Shown: positions 48,368-59,560 of the stretch, piece after piece
Layout: each line of letters begins with the position of its first letter
How positions within the stretch are numbered: the first letter of the stretch is position 1
Source of the DNA: Haemonchus contortus
Lineage: Eukaryota > Nematoda > Chromadorea > Rhabditida > Trichostrongylidae
DNA length: 64,000 nt
Assembly: GCA_000469685.2 (NCBI GenBank)
Contig: LS997562.1
Coordinates: forward strand, 40,190,345-40,254,344
Direction: 5' to 3'
The notes under the pieces: generated by a model
What the model saw: the letters and a program-made list of their open reading frames with translations, nothing else
What the model was told of the DNA's origin: nothing
Database searches by the model: none
Program-made: the position numbers and the translations under genes

Positions 48368-51300
48368 CTCTGATAGTGTGGCAGGTTGATCCGCTGGAAA
48401 TAAAAACCGGAGCGTTCTCTAACGGCTGATTTCTTAAGACCCGCTTATGAGCGAAACCTATAAACCCAAACAATTCATTTGCAAATTTCAGAAGTACAAA
48501 AAACGAACGGAGTGCCTTCGGAGAATGCAGATCAAATTGGCTGTCAAGGACAGACTTCAACGGATATGTCAGAGTTCCACTAAGCCGACAACAGCTAATT
48601 GCTCTCCAGAAAAACCGAGGAAAATGGTATTAGTAGAGCGTCAAAACTCTTCTTCTGCGATTTGTAAAAATAAAAAATAAACATCAAATAAATGTTTATA
48701 CAGACAAATAACAACAAACAAAACCCGTAAATTTTAACGATGACAGAAAATCCCACAAATCGATCGGACAGAATGAGAGAGGGATTAGGCAAACCCGTAA
48801 GGATAATGAAGACAACAATTTAAATCGCCCAATCTTTGTAATGAAATCAAAAGAACAGTGTTTTGAAGTTGAGAATTAATAAGGGAGTTTACTGATTCAA
48901 TTGATATCATCACAATGATTACCGATCAATAGCGATTGAAAAGCAGTCTCCGGGAAATCAAGTTTAAGTGAAACTTCCACATAGAAGAGAAAGAACGTCA
49001 GTGGTAATGGCAATAAATTTTCAACTTCTTTCCTTATAGTCTTTTCATCCCTTTTCCTCAACGCAACTCATTTGACCATTTGCAAGTTGCCTCAAAACTG
49101 CGGCACGTACAATGTCGGTAGTGTTGCCAATTAAAAAGTTATGGCAAAAACATTCAATGTGTTGTGAACGACGATAAGTTGGCATCCACAGTAACTCTAT
49201 ATTGACAGCTTACCAAAACTTGGACAGCGGAACTGAGCATTGGACCATCCCACTTGATTTGAGAAGGCCATCTCATGTGTTCCCAAAATATTAGTTGAGA
49301 AACTGAGAACATCCATTTGGAATTGTAGGATCTTGTTGAATAATGACCAGAACTAGGTTTCTCTCGATTCAGAGTTCCCGGCTGGAAGCTCTCGATCAGT
49401 TGTTACTTGACTTGAGCAGGAGTGCAAATCCTGAAATTCAAGAACATAGCTGCAACTGACTAATCTTCTGAACCAATTTCTACATCTAAGAACACAGGGC
49501 CCTTGGTAAAACTCCATCCTTACTACCTCTGGTGAAATCAGATCGAAAACTTGAAACATAGGACTAGAAAAACAGGAAAGAATGCGCTTTCTGTGGGTTG
49601 AATTAACAAAAATGGCTGAACCGAAAACTTCCATTCCCATCAGCTCTACTTATGTCATTATTTGGATATACGACAGAAATAAAAGCCTGATAGTCAGTCC
49701 TCAAGAATCCAAAATTGCTGCAAAGTTCATGTCACGGCAGTGCCAATTTACTTGAGGCAAGTTACGGGAACATTTTCGTCTATAAAAAACACCTTTCGGA
49801 AGCCATCGACTCACCAACGAATCAATCTCTGCCAGTGGAGCTGTCCGCGATGAAGCCGGTCGAGGACGATGAACTTCGGCCAAAGTGCTTATACTGTAAC
49901 ATTTTAACTGAACTTTTTTGAAATAACATTCGTAAGAAGGTGAATCAGTTTGGAAAATTAAAATTTAAAAGCTATTGGCGGTATATGACAAAAGTGCTTT
50001 TTAAACAGTTCTCACCTGTGTTGATCAACGGTTGCCTGGTTTTCGACCATGAGCGTCATCAGACTCTCATCAGCAGGACTAATTTCGTTCACAGACAACT
50101 CTGCTCGCTCTTCAATCGAAATCATTCGTCGCTTTTTAAACGACATTGATTCTTCGGTGATAACCTGAAAGTCGATGAGCCTATGATAATGCGTAAAATC
50201 AACAGCGAAGCGAAATAGACCTGGGCATGCTTGTCTCTGCTCTCCAGCGTCACTACGCATGCGATGATTAAAATGAACGAGCCGATACCCATCAGTATTG
50301 GTCCCAGGTACTGAAATAAAACGACTGGTAACAGACCAATGTCCTACACAATAGGAAGGAGGAAAGTATGGATAGCTAGCACAGTCAAACTCGTGCTTGC
50401 GGGCAAAATATGAGTTACAATGCAATAACAATAATAAACAAATAATAACGGCAACTATAATTATAACGAATGATAATATGTGAAATGCGCGCAAACGATT
50501 CCTCACCAAACACAAGCGATGATTCAAACTACAACATACCTGCATGCTTTTCAACTGATATTGAACCACGCGATCATGATAGATGTTCACCTCACCGTCG
50601 ATGATTTCAATTCTCTGAAAGATTACAAATGTGAATACTTTGTTTAAAATTACAAATACCTCGTTTTAAATCTTATTCCGAAGAATTCTCATTTATCCTG
50701 GAGATATTAACCCGTGACAATAAAATTGGTATGATGGATTGGAAAATAGCGCGTCCAGAAACTTTATCCATGAAAAGAAGGAAGAAATGAAGAAATATGA
50801 AGCAAAATAGCTTAATAGAAAATACCTCTGAGAATTGCTTGTCGAAATATCCAAGTACAGTCATAGCAAGTCCAACGGCTATGACAATACAACCAAAAAT
50901 CACCGCTCTGCATGCCGCCCATACGGTCTGAAATAATCGGTAGTTGAGCGATTTGCAAAGTAAAACTGATCCACAGGAATATGATGTTGGGTAGGGGTGC
51001 GAAATTACTGCTTCTGCCAGAGGCATACTACGGAGCAAGTGTCGAAAAAGATTTTTCTGGCATAATATTTGTGCTGTCCCAACTCCGAATTCCGTTGACC
51101 ACGCTCCCTTTCGAATGGTGCATTATGGGGGAGGACCGCAAAAAGGAACTCAAGCGAGAAAGAAAAAAGCAGTCACGCACTGAAATACAAAATGCGTTCC
51201 TACTGTCATTTTCTTTTTTTCTCTCGAGCAACATTATCTCTTGATAAATAATTCGCCGTAAAGGTTAGGCGCAACATTGAAGAGCTTGGTTTTTTTAGTG

Positions 51301-51738
51301 ATCAAACAAACTCAGCTCACTCAGATAGCGGGGTTGCACAGACTGAGTGGTGGCACAAATCAAGTAAAACTGAAATACATACGAAATTGTTAAAATGTTC
51401 AAAAGATTATTATATTTTATAACCATTAAAAATACAATAGGAGATTCTGGATGTACAGTTCGGTCATTATATGGTTAAATAAGCAAGGATGTGAGTCGGA
51501 TGGATGTGTTGCGCGTATTCGCATGGGAATCTCCTTACATAGAAATCCCAAACCTATGAAAGCTTTCAGAGGATCCCGCGAGAAATCTGTACAATCGTGA
51601 ACTTTCGGCAGATATTTCCCCTCAATGTGATACTTTACGAACAGATTTTCTTCGCTAACTGCAGAGTAGAACACATGGTAGAAGTAGGAACGAATAATTA
51701 CCAGAGGAATGGGGCCGGGGCTCAGTGAATTATGATGC
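48368..51738 (-). CDS. TMEM200-type two-helix membrane protein (partial; core exons)
   Basis: Core exons on the minus strand, in transcript order: 51702-51738 (probable, HHNSLSPGPIPL), 50826-50927, 50540-50614, 50221-50310, 50016-50164, 49815-49893 and 48368-48393. All are phase-consistent with AG/GT borders. The first helix reads AVIFGCIVIAVGLAMTVLGY. After about 45 residues the second reads YLGPILMGIGSFILIIACVV, followed by TLESRDKHAQ. The phrases GxAMxVLGY and LGPxxMGIGxFIxIxA...ExRDK match the conserved core of the animal TMEM200A/B/C family. A Ser-, Glu- and Arg-containing cytoplasmic tail follows (KKRRMISIEERAELSVNE, HRPRPASSRTAPLAEIDSL). The family's function is not established. The N-terminal start exon and the end of the tail are not securely placed. 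Confidence 0.75.
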
Positions 51739-54142
51739 CTGCGGGAGGAGATTAACGAAGACTCTACTGGAATCCACTCGAAGAAATTAATGATCAACAG
51801 AGACAGGTGATGTAGGTGAAATATGGCCTGTGCCCGCTAACGACTCCAACAACCCATAAAAACATTCAGATTGAAGGCTCCTCTTACACCGTTCCCCACA
51901 AAAGCTAAATGCAAAAGTGCACCCACCCTTTTTCAGGGAGCTAATACTGGCACATCCACCCTAGAACGGACACAGGTGCCCCGGAGATGGTGCCAGTCAA
52001 TTCATGTGGACTTGTCGCAATTCTCATTCCGCCATGATCATGAAATGACTCTTTTTGCTACGCCTGGCATGTCCTAAGAGCAATTAAACATTTCCGAGTG
52101 AAGCCGTTCTTAGGAACAATTTGGCGTTTTTTGGGGGACGGAAGGACTCAGTAACGATCTAACACTTCCTATTTATAACCTTCACTTACTATAACAAATC
52201 GTGGCTCTTATAAGAGCCGATTGACTGGTTTTTTGCCATTACAAAGTAAAAATATGCTGTACACCCTACAAAAATAAGACCCTATACAGCAATTCGGGAT
52301 TCTGCTAAGTTAATCATTAAAATTACACCGACAAATGATGATAAATGAAATGAGGCTAGAAAAATGCAACAGAAAATATTGAGAAATGAATAAAAAAACC
52401 AAGCTTAAGCTTATTAAAAATATAAAACAAGTATAAAATAAAACCTTGCACATACAGGCATTAACACAGCAGTAGGGCTGTTTCTACTCGTTTACGTCAC
52501 GAATCTCGCATCTGCACAAGTGCTTAATTTTTATGGCTACTGATGCGACCCATCTGGTAGCTTACAGCTAGTCAGCTATTGTTAATGGACCATAAATGGA
52601 ACCAAAAAATATGGTGTACTGTGAAAATAAAGTACGACAAGAACAAAAATCCACAGCAGGAACTCGGTGACTACAGTGACTTCGTCGTAAAATAAAATGC
52701 AATAGACGTAGAGTCTCACAAACATTTCATTCCACGCTAGACTTCAGTTCATGCGTTATACTCATTAATCACTAATCGTAAACGGCTGGCCGTAGAGAAC
52801 TTCCAAAAAACCCCCCAGCCGATAGCTGAGGCATGCGATTCAGGACCCTCGGCCTGATTACTGTAGGGACGAGCTGTTCGTCCTGAATTCCCCTTTGTAC
52901 GGATCCGAAGGGAGCGTTTGTAAGCTTATTTGATGAAAAATGCTTGCAGAATATCGAGCTTTGACGTTTCCCTATGTTGGGAGGGGGGGGGGGGGGGGGA
53001 TCGTTGGGGAGCTACTTCGAGGAAATCCAAAGTAACCAGCCCATATGTCCCTATTTTCCCTCTATTTCCTCACCACTCGTGTTTTTACTCAGACACGGCC
53101 TATGAGCAAAGCTCACAATGTGGTACTCACTGAAAAAAAAGGTTGTTCAAAGATGTAAAGGTGGTGCTTCTGGGAAGGTTGAGTCAAAAGGTCTGGGAAA
53201 AGAGCAAAACGTCTAACTTCTACCAGTTACTCACTATAAAAGGCTAGAAGCAGTAACATCAAATAGTCAATTCGGGGAAAAAACTTACCAGCGTGGTAAC
53301 GCTGGGCGAGCGGGTAAAACCACAATGATGGTCTATGGCGATTGAAAGAACAGTGGTGGGTGCCGCAACCACTGCACTCCACTGACTGAGCTCAATACCA
53401 CTTGGCTAGTCCTCTTACTAATAGCTCAATAAATCAATTGGGACTAGCAAGACTGGTTCATGGTCACGCGCCCACCTACTCTATTGAACGAAACGGTTGA
53501 GGCAGGAGTTGGCCAAGTGCCGGGTAAGTTTACCCTTGGTGAGATGTACTAACAGTGAACATTCACTCCTTTGCGTTGTCGCAGAACTTTGAGCTTTTCT
53601 CTCTGTCTCTCAATCGTAAGCAGCATGAGCATGACTCGCAATTACATCTGCTTAGTGCTTTGGTCAGCTGATCGAAGGGCCCTGTCATGGTCTCAGACTT
53701 ACGGTAGGGTGAACCAACTTTGAGATAACAGCCCTTACACCAAACCCAACCATACACTTATATCAATAATAATGGTGATAATAATAATAACGGATTGTAA
53801 GTGATAATAATAAATTATGTACGGTTCTGGCAACTTGCACCAGCGACCAGGAAGTTTTTAAGAAAGTTTGGGAACTTGACAATGAATCTTCTGAATCCTC
53901 AGACGATTTCTTCTATTATTATTAATTATTGTTATTTTTTTATTACTTACTATTTATTCATTTCTGATATCCCTTCGTGATAATCTCGAAGAAGGCATAA
54001 AATATGAAATAAAAGTTATATTTCACACATTCACTGACCTTTTGAGTGGCTTCAACCCCACATATTTCGACAAAAAAGGAACAAAAAAGACTGAAAAATC
54101 AGCGGAAGCCACAAAATAATATATAAAATCAATTAAGTATGA
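51739..54142. other. Presumed 5' intron of the TMEM200-type gene; one orphan exon-like block
   Basis: Mostly A-rich on the + strand. A G tract of about 18 bases lies at 52982-52999. On the minus strand a 39-codon frame from about 53405 down to 53289 ends at a strong GTAAGT donor. It reads AVVAAPTTVLSIAIDHHCG then FTRSPSVTTL, which could be an exon or part of a dispersed repeat. Its exit phase would fit 50927, but not the probable exon at 51738. Confidence 0.4.
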
Positions 54143-54430
54143 AGGATAGTGCGAAACAGGTTCGCTGCCTGACATATGGTTCGGGGATGAAATCCCAGCT
54201 TGATACCCGTCTGAACCGACCAAGCGGTTCACCCCTCCAGGGTTGGATAACAGGCGAAAGATCCGTCCAGGACGATAAAGAGGAAAAATCATCGACTTGT
54301 ACCTATCTATCGCTATCGTAAGTCATTGCATAGGCCACATACGCATTCAAACGACACTACGATTCGGAATGGTCTTCGAATGTGCGGCGTATCCCAAAAT
54401 GAGGTCGATTAACTGCAAAGAACTTCATTC
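54143..54430 (+). repeat. tRNA-derived SINE, copy 3 (decayed)
   Basis: The body matches the other two copies in its second half: GGCCACATACGCATTCAAACG, CACTACGATTCGGAATGG.., then GTCGATTAACTGCAAAGAACTTCATTC. The head is degenerate, with the B box reduced to GGTTCGGGGATGAAATCCC. It is older than the copy at 4940. Confidence 0.6.
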
Positions 54431-56724
54431 TTTTATTCTTTGTGAAGCAGCAAGGGCTAAACACTTCAACGCAACTGAAGTACCTCGTAATCATTAGAGA
54501 TGAAAGTGTTTGTCTACGGCGCGACAAAAACCACTTGAATTATAGCGATCTAGAAGCTAAGCCGACAAATCGATAATCACTGAGAGTATGCTATCATAAA
54601 TCATTCCAATTGACCTGAAAGGATCATTAAGCTGGTTCCCCATGAACAATATCGATCCGATCCACTTCGATCGTTCAAAAATGCCGAAAATTATTTTGAG
54701 GTTTCATGGCTTCTTTTTTCATTTATTTTGGTTTGTAATAGAAACCAATAGACAGTTTAAGGTGCTTATAGTATTTTGAAGTGAGACAATAACAGCGGTT
54801 TCCAGTTCATTTCAACACAACTATGTAACCCAAAGCCCAAATCACTGAGAATTAACGACAGGCGTCAAATTTCGGCGATACGTTTGGAGGGCGTCAAGTC
54901 CTCGTAACTGATGTTCGAATGGTTAAACTTTGAAAGGTCTTGTGAAGATTTTCACCTCACACTCAAAACGCAGGACGGTTAAACCTATGTCTAGCTGTCT
55001 TTACGCCTCCTAGGCTTAGAGAGCCAGCGAAAAAGAGAGCAAGCGAAAAAATTTCGACCAAGTTTAGTTCCCATCCTTCTTAGTTAACCTTCTGTACCAG
55101 GACATATGTCCTTACTGTACAGTTGAACTGCTTGACAGTTTAACAATGCCCTTAAAATACGCCATGCATGCAGCTCCCAGTTGGGATTATACAGCGTGAT
55201 GGCATGAGTGAATAAGGACCTAAGGACTTGGATAACATTAAAATGGATATTCGTCTTTCTGGTAAAAAGTAAATATACGGTAACGGAGAACATTAAAATG
55301 GATATTCGTCTTTCTGGTAAAAAGTAAATATACGGTAACCTATAAGGGAATGCGAATGAAAGACATGGTGCTCACCCAGAGATCCATTTAGTTACGAATG
55401 GTCTCAAAGGGGCTTGAGAGTGGAAATTAGGCAATACAAGGCAACTATGGATTTATGCCATATCTTAGATGAAAGGCATAGTTTCGATCAGAGAGGAATT
55501 CGTTTGCAATCTGGGCAGGTAAAAGCACTGTAGTGGGACGTACAGTACACATCCTGTACTCATTGATCCAGCGTCATCCCAACGAGGCCCCTAGAATACG
55601 CCAAGCATATGACTTTTACATGCAATCATACAGCGTGATAATATGACTAAACCAGGACCTGGCAACTTAATGAGTCAAATTGGGAATAATAATTTTCATG
55701 AAAAATTTAATATAACAAATAAGTGATATAATATTAGGATCGGTTAGGATCTTCACAGTACAAGTAAAATTATATGCAAGATACTACAATTTATTTACTT
55801 GTTTATTTACTACCATAAGTGGTTATTATATAGATATATTACATTTTGTTGTGGTTTATACAATAATTTGCTGAGTAAAGTTGATTTTTCATAGGTTATT
55901 AGTCACGTTGAGAAGACAAATTGAGGGCAAGAAGCAGGAGCTCCTCCTGACGGCAGCGGCACACCTGCACTCATGAAAATAGTTACTGGAGTAAGAAATC
56001 CTGATTAATCCAGGATGTCCCCTGCTACGACATTTGGTTTTTAGCCTTGCATTTGATGGCTATCATCTTCAAAAGCTTTCAGCGATATCTGCCTAATCTA
56101 CAGCAATAGCTATCAGTTGGATTCAATAGGCTGGAAAATTCCTTACTGGTGGTCGTATCGCCAGCCCTTTCTAGGAAGAACCTTGAGCGAATAAAACGAA
56201 AGCTTTTTGGCGAGAACAGTAAGACAAGCAAACGCAATTAGTAAATCGATTCAAAGTGCATTAGGGTCGCATTGAATGGGAGATAATTCTGGTATGTAGA
56301 AAACAGCATTGACAGGATATGCACTTTTCCTTTCAAGACAGCACATCTAGATCTAATGACATCTCTATCCATAAAAAATATTCATAGGGAAAGCTGAATG
56401 TCTGTGATTAGAAAGTTAACTATGGGAATGGTTTTCCAATCCCCATGTAATCCGCGTAATCGTTGCTGTGTCAGACGGCTATCGCCCATATCACCTGGGC
56501 AACGTCTGGAGTTATTTCTGAAATGATAGGGAAGCATGCAACAAACAGATGACAATTACAAATGCATAGATTCCCAACGCATCCATCTGAAGCGCCCTAA
56601 TGGATGAGAATAGATCGGGAAGCTCCACAAGGCCTAATTCCTGCCACGGACCAAGTATATCCCGAATGACCTTCTTCTGCCCCTGAAGAGGAGAAGAATG
56701 GGAGAAGTTCGTGTGAGAAAACGA
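54431..56724. other. Non-coding stretch with small duplications
   Basis: No exon is recognisable. It contains the 55-bp tandem duplication at 55234-55339. It also holds a diverged duplicate of a segment of about 110 bp (about 55130-55225 and 55585-55675), sharing AATACGCCA.GCAT and ATACAGCGTGAT with a following ..AGGACCT. Confidence 0.5.
55234..55339 (+). repeat. Perfect tandem duplication, 55-bp period
   Basis: The phrase AACATTAAAATGGATATTCG and its continuation through ..ATATACGGTAAC occurs at 55234 and again at 55289 with no mismatch over 51 bp. The absence of divergence indicates a very recent event or an assembly artefact. Confidence 0.95.
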
Positions 56725-57042
56725 TCATACCCGTCGATTTGCTGCATAGTAGGAAGATCGGAAGAATGATCGAGCTCGAAGAGACGGTTTGGCCATTAGA
56801 AGGGACAGGGAGATGTGAAGAGCTGCATCTCGGCCACGCCTATCTCGAGCTGTCTTGGCCACTCCCTCGGCATTAGGTGGCGACCACCACCAGGGACACA
56901 CACACACATTCTCGGGCACTTTGAAGTGAACAGGTGAGAGTGTATGAGGGTATTTCAGTGGAATGGCTTCGATAAAGTTTTCAATGGATTGTCGTGAGTG
57001 GGAACTCAAGGATCCAGGTGGGTACCAGAAAACTCACCTGTA

Positions 57043-57560
57043 TCACCTGTCGTCCCGTTGATCGTCGATTTCCTCGAGCGGGCGCCAGTAACGTCTCCAT
57101 TCGTCCCTGTTACGAGCCAGAGTGGTCCAATGAATCGCTCCAGGGACACGAGGATCAACATTCCTTTCGTTCAGAGCTTTCGTGAAGAAGTCTGACCATC
57201 TCGTTGGCGGCCTTCCTGGAGTTCGTTTGATGTCCCGAGGGATCCAGTCAGTAACCGCCCTGGTCCAACGGTCATCACTATATCGCATAACGTGTCCGGC
57301 CCACCTGATCTTCGATTTCTTGGCGTGGTCAACGGCATCCCTGATCTTCGTTCGGTGACGGAGCTCGGAACTCCGGATTCCCTTCTGCACTTGCGTGTAG
57401 GAAAATTCCGAGCATCATCCTTTCCAAGGCGCGTTGAGTAACGCTGACAGCATGCTCATCCTGCTTTCGTAGAGTCCAAGTCTCTGAGGCGTACGTCAAA
57501 GCAGGAAGAACAGCAGTGTCGAAAAGGTGAGCGCGGAGCCGGATGTTACCAGAAAACTAT
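57043..57560 (-). pseudogene. 5'-truncated non-LTR retrotransposon, C-terminal part of endonuclease/reverse transcriptase
   Basis: The minus strand reads NIRLRAHLFDTAVLPALTYA, ETWTLRKQDEHAVSVTQRAL and ERMMLGIF. A one-base frameshift near 57405 follows, then an open frame [53 protein letters not shown] ends at its natural stop ([10 protein letters not shown], 57043). This is the end of the reverse-transcriptase protein of an RTE-like element common in hookworm genomes. It lacks the endonuclease and the catalytic YADD region, so it is a dead 5' truncation. It is distinct from the relic at 27.6 kb. A protein-like stretch further downstream (56725-57009) is not assigned. Confidence 0.88.
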
Positions 57561-59280
57561 GAACAAAAAAATTTCGGGTAACAGGTGAAGGTGTGGTTTA
57601 TAGCCCATTTCCTCGTTAATGGCCATAGCTTCAACGGCTTTGCCTTCTACCGAATCAACCGCAGGGTTATGAGTATCTAAAATAGCCACAAACCTCGCAT
57701 ATACGAAGAGACAGGAACGGGGCATAAGGGTAGAATATTACCACATTGGATCACTCTGTCCTTAAATTTATGGCTAATAATGATTTTACAAAACTCTTAC
57801 AACAAATTTCCATTACGAACCAAATCCCAGTCAAATGAAAGAATATCCCAAGAAAATAGCTAGTGCTACAAGCCCATGACCATATAGAGCCTTCAGTCAT
57901 CTAGGGTGATCCTGAAACGGTCCGTTCCCCTTGACTCTGGTACCGAAAAGCAAGAACGACTGTAATCTAAATTTATAGTTCCGAAAAAGGAATTCCTGGC
58001 AATGAGAAAGCTCTCAAATTGCGGTGATCTCGGGTATCCTACGAAAACACTATTGCTACATGAAGAACATATCGCGACCCGTGACTCGTTTTCTCAACAT
58101 TAAGCGCTCTGGCATGCTGCCAACCCACTATTCCCTTCGTACATAATTGATTGAATGAGCAAGTAATTGATCAACCTGAGTGGAAACCACACTTTACACT
58201 TAGAGAATATCATCAGCCAAAAATTCAAAATCTGAAAACCACTAGATCTGCAGTAATCCCCTCCAAAACTTTGTGGTTAGTAAGGTGTGAGGTCAGAAGA
58301 CTTCAAAAGTTTAGTAAAATCAGTCTTAAAATATTACGAAATCGAAAGAAAACAGAATAACCAAATTGTTAAATTTTGCAATACATTATTTATGTTTTTA
58401 TTTATTTATTAAAGCAAACTCAAGGGTATTTCATAACATCAGGACAGAATCTACCGAACTAACTAAACTTTGTCAACACTTAAAAAAGAAGAAAAGATCG
58501 ACTTAAGAAGACCTTAAATCAATAAGTAAAATACCCCTCTCAAAGGACCCAAAAAATAGTCCTATCGTGTTGTGGGACCCGATGTAAAGCTCTGTTTTTT
58601 CTCTCAAAAGTAACAGAAAACCCAATGAATTGATCTTACTTAGATTCACAATCCTCGTGATCAAAATGCTTAGGATTTGCCGGTGCATCAAGGAGTGGGA
58701 AAACAATGGAGAAAGGTTTTTCTGACATTGTTACACTTGTTTCGCACTTCTGGCGATAACAGTGTGAAGTGCTGAAAAAACCATTTTTTAGGCTTTCTCT
58801 CTAGCGTGAAAGGAGGCATTTTCCGTCAACAGTGGCTCTGATGATTCGGTCTCTATTCCCCTTTTCAGTAAGCTAACGAACTTGTTGACGGAAAACCATG
58901 CTTCCATTGAAATGGAATGAATTCTTATCGATTTATGACATTTCCCTGCCCATTCTTCTCTATCTCCATTCTATCGCACGGAATCATTACAAGTAACTAT
59001 TCAGCATTGGGTATATCGCATAAGCTTCCGAAAAATGATGAAGTCGTGGTACAACAGGCACCTTTTGGGTCCCATTTGTCTTATGTTAGTGGATAAGTCG
59101 TAAACGAGGCATGAGTTATGTATGAAGACACCCTTGAAAAATATGCAATAAGTCATCACTTTGATTAGCTGTGATACTGCTTGATTTACGGCAGTAAGGA
59201 ATGTTAACGATACAGAAAGTAAGACCAGAAGATATCAAGATAGAATCCTTATAATTTTCTGAAAAAAAACTTATGTTAGA
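57561..59280. other. No gene recognised
   Basis: A-rich on the + strand with a TTTATT-type simple stretch near 58386-58410. A GGCATTTTCCGTCAACAG block (58817) and a TTGTTGACGGAAAACCATGC block (58881) form an imperfect inverted pair about 50 bp apart. No exon is supported. Confidence 0.45.
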
Positions 59281-59560
59281 TAAGGGACCATGGGCAGATA
59301 GAGGGGCTGCAGTTCGACGCGGCTGGATGGGGTTAAGAGCGAGGACGTCAAGACGGTCAGGTCTGCACACAGCTCCTAGCGATCCAAATCTGAGAGAATA
59401 GCGCCTGCGATGGTTCGGGTACATGCTGCCAAGAGCACGAGTCCACCGATTATATAGGCAAAAGTATTCAAAGATAAAAAAAAAGAGTTCATGGAGGATT
59501 TCCAAAGATAAATTGGAAGAGGTGATCAAGAAGGACCCCTTCGAAGCCAAGGTAACAGCA
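59281..59560 (+). pseudogene. Possible reverse-transcriptase tail relic
   Basis: A + strand frame reads RLRWFGYMLPRARVHRLYR, resembling the (L)RW.GH..R motif at the C-terminus of several non-LTR reverse transcriptases. It continues with SWRISKDKLEEVIKKDPFEA. Frames upstream are broken by stops. The assignment rests on one short motif. Confidence 0.3.
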
